In this document: positions 24,273-36,200 of the stretch, piece by piece
Layout of the letters: every line of letters starts with the position of its first letter
Position numbering within the stretch: position 1 is the first letter of the stretch
DNA from: Rhabditoides inermis
Lineage: Eukaryota > Nematoda > Chromadorea > Rhabditida > Rhabditidae
Length of the DNA: 64,000 bases
Assembly (NCBI GenBank): GCA_963966185.1
Contig: CAWZYM010000149.1
Coordinates: 427,501-491,500, forward strand
Reading direction: 5' to 3'
Position numbers and translations under genes: made by a program
The notes under the pieces: model-generated
The model's input: the letters and a program-made list of their open reading frames with translations, nothing else
What the model was told of the DNA's origin: nothing
Database searches by the model: none

Positions 24273-25332
24273 CTACTTCTTGTTCTTCCTCTTCTTCTTG
24301 GCAGGCGGGGCGGGCACGGCTGCCATCTCCTCCTCCTCCTCCTCCTGCTTCGGCTCCGCGTCTCCCTCCTCCGTCTGCTCCTTCTCCTTCTCCTCGCCCT
24401 CCGGCAACTCGTATAACGCGTTGCGCACGAAGGCTGCCGCGGCGCGCTGCACAGAACTATGAGGATAAACGTAAAGCGATACGTTACCTGATTTAATCCG
24501 GGTTGCGCTCGTCTCTCCTCTATACCGCGCAGACGCTTCACGTACGTCTTCGTGCGCTCCTGAATCACACAATTTCAACTATCATAACAATACAACTGCC
24601 TACCAGGTCGTGCATGAGCGGCATGGCCTCCTTGGGGTCGTGTCCCTCGATGGCGAGCGTCGACCAGGCCAGCGAGTTCACCGCGAACATCGTCATCACG
24701 TCCATACGCGCCATGTCCATCGGAGTACGCTGGAAGCAAGACGTTACAAATCAACTCCAATTAATTCATTTATCCGGTATCGCATACTATATATATAAAG
24801 TATTCATATCTTGCAAACCACATACGTTTTAAGAGTAACAATGAAAAATGTGACTTCTTTTCATTCTTCTTTTCCCCGCGGCGTGCGGTCGGGTCCTCAT
24901 TTTGCCCCGCCGCCGCCGAATGTTCGGTCATCGACAAGAATCCTTCCCGAGAAACCAGTGAGGCGGCGGGAAGTATCCTCATGTGGAAGCAGCTATGGCG
25001 CGAGTATTGTCTTCTCGCCACTAACCTCGTCAGCCTTCCTGTCTTTCCCCGGCGTTAGCCTATGCATCTAGTATCTTAGGAACTACTGTATGCTTCTCAT
25101 TGTGATTGCGTTGTCATATTCAGATATAACGATTCCGGATAAACAATTGTTTGAATTGATTGATTGAATGAAAAATGTACGAATGTACCTCGAGGTGTTG
25201 TTCGAAGGTGGAGTCGAGGTGAGGCTGGAGCGCGTCTTCGAGCGCCGTCAACGCGTCGTTGAACCTAGTCAGCTGCGCGATCACCTCGTCCGGCAGCTTG
25301 CCCTTTTTCGGCGTGCGAGCAGCCTCTGTCAT
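24273..25332 (-). CDS. C1D: C1D nuclear nucleic-acid-binding protein (exosome cofactor)
   Basis: Sas10/C1D family protein (yeast Rrp47/Lrp1) that helps the Rrp6-containing nuclear exosome process rRNA and small RNAs. Four in-frame exons: 25332-25189, 24729-24604, 24559-24488 and 24446-24273, 171 residues. Conserved stretches are LTRFNDALTALEDALQP at the N terminus, MDVMTMFAVNSLAWSTLAIEG (compare LxxAYxxNSLFWMYL in the family) and ERTKTYVKRLRGIEERR. The C-terminal tail is acidic and then lysine-rich (KKKRKNKK), a likely nuclear and RNA-binding tail. The ATG follows an acceptor AG directly (aatttcag), suggesting trans-splicing. It is convergent with the gene upstream and divergent from SEC16. 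Confidence 0.87.
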
Positions 25333-26083
25333 CTGAAATTGAAATCATGACTTTTGTTTGTGCAAACAATTTCGAAATTAAATCGGGTTCGTTTAGCAGC
25401 AACGACGTCCATGCCTTCAGATACACGCTAAGCACTCCACTTTGATAGTACACTCAATATGTATGAACAACAATGACACAGACAAACAGCGAAACGGTAA
25501 AAAAAACTGTATTGAAAAATAAACAACATTGGCAAACGTTCAAAACGAAAATAAACAACCACTAACTACAGTAACCTAATTGTTTGGAATGGCTCGCCAA
25601 ATGGCGACTCGCGGAGCGGCCGCGTCGCGGTTTCATGGATTACCGTAGCGCATAAATATGCAATTATGGAAATTTTTGTTTTGATCTTTTATCGATATCT
25701 GATCAATACATAATGCATCTTACAGTATACCAATTAAAAGAATATGCTCGACTGTGTCAAAGTACATGCTTCCATGCAGTTCTCTTCACGTTACACACTG
25801 TTTGAGCTCGTTTGTGTGTTGCTTGACCATCAATCGTGGCAGCTGGTGTTTCTCGACTTCCTGCAAGTACTCCATAGTAGTTTAGCGTTTTTTGTCCGAT
25901 ATTATGGATATATGATGCAGATTTGTATTGCGGAGCTGTTTATTTCGAAGAATTGCGTTCGCGTTTGTTTGATTGAACAACTTGACGATGGCCGTTGACA
26001 CCGTTGCTAACATACGTTTCGTATCAAATACTCTTGTGTTTCAGTGTTGCCATACATTTGATGCTCATTGGGCACGGGGCGGA
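25333..26083. other. Divergent promoter region between C1D and SEC16
   Basis: About 750 bases, AT-rich with GC patches. A pyrimidine tract plus AG at 26041-26042 is a probable trans-splice acceptor 41 bases before the SEC16 ATG. No other gene was recognised. Confidence 0.5.
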
Positions 26084-29000
26084 ATGTCGTTCTTCTGGCA
26101 GCAGGCGCTGAACGGCGACGCCCAGCAGCCCCCGAACGGGGAGCAGCAACAGAGTCAGCAAGGCCAGCAGGGGCAGTGGGACTACATCAGCCTCGGCGGA
26201 CAGCAGCAGCCCACCTACAACTGGGGACAGCCCGCCAATCAGGTAGGCGACATTGATTGATTCGATTATTAATTCGTTTCAGTCCCAGTCCGATCCCTAC
26301 AGCGCCGCTGCCTTCTCTGGATATCAACAACAAAATGTAAGTGGTGTGATGATGTATTATTTGACAATGTGTTTCAGGGACAGCAGCAGCAGTACAATCA
26401 GTACCAGCAGGCTCCGCAGCAGCAGTCTCAATGGGAGCAGCAGGTGGGCACCGGTTTACTAGTATGCTACTCTCACCTACTTTGCCTCGTTGTTCTTTGA
26501 CGTACACCCATTGTGTGTGCATTGATTGGCTGGCGCGTCTCCCACTGGGTCACGCATCCGAGTCTCTTCCCGAATGCGATTTGTCCGTCGTCAAGGCCGT
26601 TCGATTTCTCCCCCCACGATCTCCCTCTCTCGCTCCCCCCGCACCGCGCGCTGAAGCAGGCGACCCCAAAAATCTACCTCTGCATGTTTTTTTTGTGTTC
26701 TTTCGAATCACCCTGGAATACTGTATCTGTATGTACCATTTTCTGATTTCAGGCGCCGAAACAGCAGCAGCCGCAACAACCCGCGCAGAACGTCGCGGAT
26801 ATGAAGCACCAAGTGAGTATCGCCTTCGTCCTTTTTTTCTTTTCGTTTTCCCTTTGTTTCCCCTCACCCATGTGTGTAGGCGCAGCAGCAGTACACTCAG
26901 TCGCTGCACCAGTCGGCGCCCATCCAATCCACCCCTCTTCTCCCCAAGATTGAACCTATCCAGCAGGTATGTGCTGTTCGCTTCCCATTCTCTCGTTCCC
27001 TTTCCTCTGATTACCCTGCTTGCCCCCTCTGTACCTTTCGCATTTCCCTATTCAGAATCAGAACTCAAACGGCGCTGCTCCGAACGGCTATCACCAGGAA
27101 TCGGTGGAGCAGGTGCAGGAGCAGCAGAATGGGAACGGCTACTACGGCGGGTACACGCAGGAGCAGTACGAGCAGTACTATGCCCACCAGGCACAGGCGC
27201 AACAAGCACAGAAAGCTGCTCAGCCAGTGCAGGACTATCAACAGCAGCAGCAGCAGTATTACCAGAATAGCAGCTTGCACGAGGGCACCCCTGCCTATGA
27301 TGCTGCGTATGCGCAGCAACAGCATGACTACTATCAGCAGCAACAGGTTTGTGTTGGGTATCCTCTGTTGTTTCCCCACTTTCTTTCCCTATCGCGTCTT
27401 GGGATTTGGGCATTTGAGTTGGTCGATTTATGTCGAGTGTGCTGGTTTAGGCGTACTACCAGCAACAGCAGCAGCAAGAGGCGGCGGTCGCGGTACAACA
27501 TCAGCAGACGAGGCATACTCAACCCGAGGTGGAGGCGGTCGTGGAAGCTCCGCCCACAGAAGCCACGCCCATCGAGAACGGCCATGGCTACGAGAACGGC
27601 ACGGAGGCGGTCGAGGACGGCTGGGGCAACGAGGGATGGGACGAGGAGAGCAAGGAGCAGAGTGCGCCTGTGGTGGGTTACGGTATTGCAGATATTTTGT
27701 TACGGTATGATTGTAGGAGTCTGTCGCTGAGTCGGCGTGCGAATCGACACACACTGTGAGCCAGACGCGATCGGAGCCGGTCATGTACGAGCAGTGTGGT
27801 GAGTCAAGTTATACGTATTTATTCATTGATTGATTTTATTATGTAGATGCGAGCCGGGAGCCGTCGACGTGTCCACCCGAGTCGGAGCCGTCTGTGGAGA
27901 GGGAGCTCACTCCGGCGCCGGTTGTGGAGGATGTGACCGTTCCCCCGCCTGTCGATATTCCTGCGGCTGCTCCGGCCCCTATCGAGGTTCCTGTGGAGGT
28001 TTTCGTCCCCGTCGAAGAGGAGCCGAGCGAGTCGTTCACTCCCGCACCCGAGACTCTGGTGGAGGCGCCTGTGAGAGAGCAGGAAGAGTGGGGCTGGGGA
28101 GAGGAGGAGCGACAGGTGATTGAGGAGCTGGATCAGGCAGTGCACGAGGTGGGTTGGTGTGTGCAATGTGCATGCCCGTGCTGGTTGCGTGTTGTACTCA
28201 TGGTCGTGTTTAGCCGGCTTCGGCTCCCGTTGAAGAGAAGGAGGAGAGCGCCAAGGCCGCCACTCCCGAGCCGGAGGAGGTGAATGTGGAGGAGGCGGGA
28301 GAGGAGGTGGAGAAGGTGGAGACTACCCCTGTGGAGGAGACTCCTACTCCCGTCGTATTCGCCCCACCCCCGCCTGTTGTCTTCAAGTCTGGTGGGTTCG
28401 GTTGTGTGACTTGGCTTGATTATTAGTTATTACTTTCTAATTCCATGCGAAATGCAAATGGTATTGGTGTGATGTGTGTTGTATCGTAGTAATAGTTGTA
28501 TGTTGCGTATTTCTTGTGGTTATTGTGATGTGTTTGTGTTTGTGTCGTCTGTCAATGTGTGGTGTTGTGATGCTAATGTTGCTATGATGCTGGGTGGCGT
28601 GGGAACGGCGAACGGCTCTTTCTTTCTATTCTCTCTTTCTCTCTCTCCCTCCCCCCCCCTCTCTCTCTCTCTCTCATTCTATCACTTTTGAATATGTATG
28701 CATGATAGTAATCCGTCGTCGGCATTTGCTGTCCTCTCGCTTTCTGTCGACTGACCTGTCACACTACTATTTATCTCGCCATATCTGTGCACTTCTTGTT
28801 TCCCCTGGTCTCTCCTCCTTCTCTCCATCTCCCCTTCCGTTCGCTTCCCCTCATCTGTATGTTTGCGCTCTTTTGAGCGCCTCTCTCGTCTATTTTGTCC
28901 CTGCGAATTGTGCTGCGACGGCTATGATGTGAACAGTTTTTCGCTGCATCATTGTGAATTTGTGACGTGGTATTGCGTATTGATTGCGTGCGGGTGGGTC

Positions 29001-30252
29001 TCACCACACGACTGCCGTTATCACAGTATGCGTCCGGAATATAGCGGGGGAGACGGGCCGAGCGAGTGGCAGAGTAGTTCTATTCCAGATTGAATCGTGA
29101 GCGGCTGCAGGATTGCAGCTGTAGTGCAAGATCGCATTACGTGTACGTTGCGGTATCGATTGGCGTTGTGGCTGCGTAGTGGTTGCGCGGCGATGCGTCA
29201 TGGCGATTGTACGATACCGGCTGGCGCACGAATTGTGTTTCGACGCACTTTTTACGGCTCTCACACCCTTGCCCGTTTTGACCTGTGCAGCTATCTGAAC
29301 GATTTGGGTCAAAGTGGTGTGTAAGGGGGTTTCCCTTTTGCTGGATTGGCATTGATTTGTGATGCGCCAAGCGTGTGATGTGAAGACTGCGGGTGGCTGC
29401 TGCTGTTCTGTTTGCTGAATGCCCTTACGCTATATTGTAGGGGCTCTCCCTTTTCTGTCTTTTCTTCGCTAGCGTTTTTGCCACACTTGAATGGATTTTG
29501 TTGCGGTTGTTGTTATCTGACATGCGAGTGAAATAGAAATTGAGACTGCATTGATATATTTTCACAATGTTCGAAATTATGCGTAGATGAAACGTAGATC
29601 TCATATTTAACATATTTAGTTTTAAGCTTCTTTGTGATCTGAGATCGGACGCGTTCTCGCATTGTCTTTTATCGGACGTCGGACGTGGAGAAAATGGAGG
29701 GGAGTGAGAGTGAGAGAGATCTGTGTCACCAGCACCCGCTCCGCTGTCGCGCCCGTCGGCGATCGCTCCCGCACACACGTTGCACACGCGTCGTTCTCTC
29801 GCTCTCTCTCTCTATCTCTCTCTCTCTCTCTCTCTCTCCCTTCTCACTCTCCTCTCTCACTCTCACTCTCGAACTGCGCCTATCGATTGATCACACCCCA
29901 TTGTCTCTCACTCTCTGCTCACTCTAATCTCTCTTGATCGTGGTGTGTTTTTTTATCTCGATGATGTACTTGTTACCAGTAACCACGTTTTTGCGTTGAT
30001 TTCTCTGTTCTCTCTTTGCTTCCGTTATCTGTCACTAATGGTTTGCGCTTGCGGGACGTAACACTTGTGTATGTGTACATTGCGCGGCCGGTGATTTTGT
30101 GCTGTTGCGTAGTTTGGCAGAGGATTGACGTTGTCTTGTTGCAGAGGAGTTCGAAGAGGACAAGCCCGAGGAAGAGCAGCAGCTGCCGACCAAGCAGCAC
30201 TCGCTCTCCCCTGCTCTCCATCCTCACGCCATCAAGGAGGTGTGTTTAGTGT

Positions 30253-30299
<47 letters not shown>

Positions 30300-33200
30300 G
30301 CTGCTGCTGCTGTTGTTGAGTTGTTTACATTCTTGTTCAGGAGTCTGAGTCGGAAGCGCTCTCTGCGTGCGTGTCCCCGGTGGTAGTGGAGGAGCAGCCG
30401 CACACCCTGGCCCCTCCGACGTCGTCGCCTGACCAGGCGCTCACCCCAGACATGGCAGACACGACCGGACCCCAGTTCACATCCACACCCAAGGACTCGG
30501 AGGCAGAGTCGGTCAAGGTAGGAAGAGAGAGAGAGAGGGGGTGGGGGCGACTGAGATATGAAGAATTGGTTGAATGAGTGAATTGCAGGCCGCTCCTCAC
30601 CAGCCCCGTCGCGGCTCCAACGCCAGTGCCAAGGGAACTTCGTCGTCGTCGAAGAAGGATGTGAAGAAGGAGGAGAAGAAGGCTGCGGCGGCCGCTGCTG
30701 AGCCTGTGCCGGAGATGGCGTCCTCGGAGCTGAGCGACTCTAGCCGCGCGGGCGGTGCCGCCGACAGGGACAGGGGCAACGTGCGCGAGAGGATGAAGGC
30801 CTACAAGCAGCAGTGAGTCGTGTCCGTGTATTATCAACCTTCGTGATGTAGTTATTATTCGAACTATGTGTTGTGGAGGTATGAGTGATGGTTGAAACTT
30901 ATTAGTATCGTGTTGCGTGAATTCTTGGGTATCATCAACAAACCGTGATTGTTCGCAATTTGTAACGTGGGTTAGGAGTGTTGGTGGAAACGTATTTTTT
31001 CGGTGTAGTGTGAGTGGGTGAATACAGTTGTGTTTCAGGTACAATGAGATCTTCAACCGTCTTGCTGTGGCTCGTCACACGGACGCGCCCGGACACGGCG
31101 GACAGGGAGGACAGCACAACCGGTCGCTGAACGGACCGCGCACACCCAACCGACACGCCAACCCCCTTATGATGGAGCACGCCGCAAACGGGGGAAGGTG
31201 CGTATTGATTTATTGATTGATTAAATACAGCGCTGCACGTGTTGAATATGCAGGATATAGCGATGCTGGATGATTGATTTATCGATTGAGCAGTGATCTA
31301 TGGTGTAGACGAGTGAGTTGAGTGATTTGGAATTTGCATATACGTGAGCGCGTGTTGTTGTGGAAGGACGCGGCGACATTTCGGACACGTGTATTTGTTG
31401 TCATTTCATTAGCGTCGTGACTTTTGTTAATTGAGTTGTTTTGCGTTTGCATTGCGTGTTGATTTTGACTCCTGCTTGATCAGCGACTATAGACCGGCTC
31501 GAACATGTATCCCTTCAACGAGTACATTGATTCCAAGAGGCGCATGCGGTGAGTAGGCAAGGGAAACATGGTCTGGGATGTTTTGAATAGGTGCTCGACA
31601 ATTTGTCATCACTACGTGCTCTGTAACATCATTCTCGCCCCTTGCAGCTGGGGCCGTCGGTCGGTGAACCTCGGCCGCCTCAACCACAACTCGACGCCCA
31701 AGGACAGCGATGTGTCGATGATGCGCGCCGAGATGAGCAGCATCCATCTGGGAGACAAGAGTGAGCCGAGGGGATGGGGGGGGTTGATTGATTGATATCG
31801 ATTGATTATCAGGGATTCGTTATTTGATATCGATTGGTTACTCGCCATGTTGCAGACGACACTATGGACATGTCTCTGGACGTGTCTCGCGGCTATGGCG
31901 ACGACTTTGTGGACGCTGCGCGGAGAAGCCGCCTCTCCCGCTCCAGGCCCGCCAGCAGGGCGAAGAGCGAGATCGGAGAACCCTACCGGTCAGTATCGAT
32001 TGGTTATCGATTGATTATCGGTGTGGTTTCAGCGACCCTCGCATGGGCATGCCGCCACACGCTCGCCAGAGCATGTTTGAGCAGCACGGCTATCCGATGC
32101 CCTATGGGTAAGTAGGGTGAGGGTTCTCGGAGGAATATGTTTCGTGGGGTACGTGTAAATAGGGATGTTTTATTCAATTTATTGATTACGTTTCTGCTCT
32201 CAATCTCAAGCTTAATCGTTTATCCGAAATCATCTATCCGTTTATCATTTATCATTTATTCGAAATCTGAATATGACAACACAATCATGTTGCAAAATGG
32301 AGACCCGCACGCTGCGGGGGAAAAGGAATTTTTTTTCTTGCTGTATTATCTTGTATTGAGGTACGGCGGCATGGCTCCGTCGGGCCGCTACCCGCACCCG
32401 CACCACGCCGGCTACCCGGCCGGCCGCTACTCTTCGATGGGCGCCCCGTACGCCATGGACTACTTCCAGCAGCAGCAGCAGCAGGCACACGCCATGCAGT
32501 ACGACCAGATGAGGAGGCGCCCGCAGTCGTCGTTCGACGCCGGGGCGCATGCCAGGTGGGAGAGGGGGGGGTATTGTACCGGCGACTACATTTCCATTGT
32601 CTCTGTCACAATGGGGTTGTTTATAGCTGAGTGGTGATGCGTAGTTGTTACGTGATGGAGAAATTGTTCGAAAGTGGTAAAAATGCCTTGTATTTTTTGG
32701 AAGTGTGTGAAACGTATTCGTTCTGTGATCTGATTGTGTGCATTGCAGGTTCCAGCAGGCGGGCGGCGCATACGGCGCGTATGACGCGTACGCGCACGAA
32801 CAGGACGGATCGAGCGAGGAGAGCGACGAGGACGAGGTGTGCGGGTTATTGATTTATTGATTGATCAGATGTTATTGATCGATTTCAGGAGGAGAGCGAG
32901 GAGGTAGACGGAGAGGAGCAGATGGAAGGCAGCGAGGCGGAGATGCGCCGCTACCACCAGGCTGCCAGAATGGTCAGTGTGTTTGATGGTTGTTTATTTG
33001 TTTACTCTGGCGTGGTCTAGGCTAGATGTAGATGTTTTTGCTAGGCGTTTGTAGCATGACGATGATCACGAGATAGGTGACGGGAACTGGTTTCTGGATG
33101 GATGGTGGAAGAGTGGGAAGGGTGTGGGGATTGATTGGTGTTGTGCTGCCGAGTAGTAGATTCCTTGCTGCCCCTGCTGACTGAGATGGTTCACGTAGAC

Positions 33201-36200
33201 GAGGAGGAAATGGATGTGGACGAGTGGCGGTGGCGTAGATATGTGGTTGGTAGTGGGTTTTATTGTTTGTCTTGTTTTCCGCAATCTATTATCATAATTC
33301 CTAAACATTGAATGATTGAGTATGAAGCGAAGCGTATTTTGTGTAGGTTTCATGTTTAATGAATTTTTTATAGATTCACTGATATTTTGTGAAAATCGAT
33401 GTAATTGACTGAATTTTGATGTGTTTCAGCAGCAACAGCAGCAGAAGATGTATGGAGGCGTTGGTGCAATGCCTATGCCAGGCGGATTCCCAGGAGTCCC
33501 CGTCCCATCCTCGGATGACAACTACTACTTTGGAGTTATCCAACTCGATAGAGTGAGTGATCAGTGATATATCGATTTATTGATTGATCTGGTCTCATGA
33601 TTGATTGATTGATTGATTCAGGATCGTGTGGCGTCGATCATGCACTCTCTGCCACCGCCACCCGAGTACTATGGTCTGGCGGCGATCGAGAAGGCTGCCT
33701 ACCTCTTCTATGCCGCCATCCACAAACGACACTTCCAGCCCGTCGAGGTGGGTGTGGGCGTGGCGAGAGGGGGCGGAGCATGTGTTATCGTGGTTGTTTC
33801 AGGTGTTCCACAAGCGCTTCAACCGCGAATTTTTCAAGTTCACCGCTGACAATGATAGCTCGGATCTAGCGCTGTGGAAGGTGGGTGTTGATTTCTCTCG
33901 TGTACTTTGTTGTTTACCTTTTGCTATTTCAGATCTGCAAGTCTATACAGGAGGAGTACAATGCCAAGCGCATCTCGACCCATCAGAAGGCATATGAGGC
34001 TAGCCAGCGACAGCTATTCTCGGATGAGAGGGACGGAAGTCCGGACAGCAGGTAGGATAAGGGAAGGAATCAAAAGGGTGATGATGAAGGGAGCCCTGTG
34101 TACGTACGACTAACCCTTTGTTGCATTTGATTCTTCTGATGTTTTACTGACCCCCTTTTTTGTGTAGTGATGAGGATGAGGAGGAGGAGGAGGAGTTTGA
34201 TTTGGGCGAACAGCCCAGACAGCCCCACAAGCGTCGCATCTTGCGAACCAAGTCGGATTCGCACCTGTGAGTGTAGATGTGCGACTTGTGACTGGGACTT
34301 GAGTTGTCACATTTCGGGTTGTGGACATTTGGTTGTTGGCTTCGGGTTAGACTTCTACTATTTCCTCTGTGCTGTCAGTTCTGGTAGTATTTCGCTTTGC
34401 ACGAAGCACGCAAGCCGATTTGGTTTCTAGTTTCAAGTTTGAACTGAATGTTAGATAGCCAATCGTTTGTAAGAGCATTATAGTTCAATTTTCCTGCAAG
34501 CACTTCACCTGCAAGCAGTTTCCTTGTTTCTACACTTTCTTTCAGCTTTCAACTTTTCCTGGTCACCCTTTCTCACCCTGTTTTTAGTTCAATCGCTACG
34601 ATGTTGCTGCACAAAGTTAGAGAGCAAATTAGAAAGAGGTGACGTGTAGATGGTAGTCGTCGTTCCGTGCCGCACCTACAGTAGACTGTATTCTGCAAGC
34701 GGCTAACTACCGTATGTCAAGCACTTCACTCGACCACTGCATGTCTGTATTGTGATGTTCGTGTTTGTGGCGTCCCTCTATCGTCTTCTCCCTTTCTCTT
34801 CTTCTCTGGTTGAACAGGGCTGGGAATTGGTTCAATATTGTTTTGTCGGGTTCATTTATGGCTACGAGTCGACGAGTATGGTTGGCATACTTGCAGTCTC
34901 TTAGGGTGTTAATGTCGTGTGGTGTGTTGTATGGGAATGATTGCAGGCTGAGCGACCGCGCGTCTCTGTACGAGCAGCCGGATGCGTCGGACGCGGACGT
35001 GAGGAGCATCGACAGCACGCAGAAGGGTGGGTGGGGACGGGGAATGGGGGGGGAGGAAAGAGCGAGTTACATTCATGATTGAATGATGCAGTGGAGGGAT
35101 TCGTTATTTGATATCGATTGGTTACTCGCCATGTTGCAGACGACACTATGAACATGTCTCTGGACGTGTTACATTCATGAATGAATGATGCAGTGGATGA
35201 GTTGCATCGTTACATAGTTTTCTTGTAGTAAACGGGAGGGTAGGGGAGGTGCAGTGATGCGATGGATGAGATGGATACTTGTCGTTTTGCATTCATGTTG
35301 ATTGGTGGGTGAAGGTTGAGGGATGAGGATGTTCAAATTAGCTGTACAGCAACTGATGAGTTGTATTGCCGCGGTGATGCGTAGCTTTCTCGTGTTTTGT
35401 AATATAGAACTTTGAAAGTGAAGTGTTTTTGATTCAATCCAGAGCCGAGTGTTATTGCATTAATTTTCCAGTATTTGCAGTGTGTTATTCTTAGGATTAA
35501 CGATTTCTCGTTTTCAGCGCCTCTGAAGCACCGTGTGCCGCACGCTTTCACCGTGTTTGGTCCCGGTGGTCGAATGGTCACTGTCCAGCCGGATAAGTGA
35601 GTGGGCGGGACTAGAGGCGGAGTCTCACTGTAACCTGTTCAGGTCGGTGTCTGTGGTGTACCTGGAAGAAGTGCGGAGCAAGATGCGCGACGAGCAGACG
35701 AGGAGAATCATCGACGCCGCCGAAACGTTCCATGGTGGGTGGAGATGGAGAGGGTGACAATTTTATTGAATGTCATTGGTAGCATGTTGTTTCATTCCTA
35801 GCTGCAACCTATTCTCACTGTCTACTCATTGCAGGCCCGCTGGTGGCTGGGCAGACGCGTCCGCAGTCGGTGCGCCTGTACGTGCAGCGTCAGATGGAGC
35901 GCATTCGGCAGAGCGGAGTGTACCGGGAGAACCCGCACGACGCGGATGTCGTGGACGCGATGCTGGTGTGGCAGCTGCTGGACATGGTCGTCCAGCAGCA
36001 GGGGGTGGGTGGACGGGGTCGGGGACTTGGCGATTGATGTAGAAACAAGCCTGAAAGAACGTAGAATGTGAATTATGGTTTGTTGATTGTGGAATTAATG
36101 TAATCAAAAATGGCAGACTATTGACGGTCAAGTGTCTTGAACAGTCTTCATTCTTGCCATGAAACACATGTGTCATGTGTTTTGTTGTTTAGCGCGTGAA

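Noticed and set aside
26431..27270. 279-codon plus-strand frame
   Set aside because: It crosses several SEC16 introns in a different frame from the SEC16 exons; a shadow frame.
30337..31056. 239-codon minus-strand frame
   Set aside because: Antisense of SEC16 exons, with GC-rich third positions explaining the open frame.
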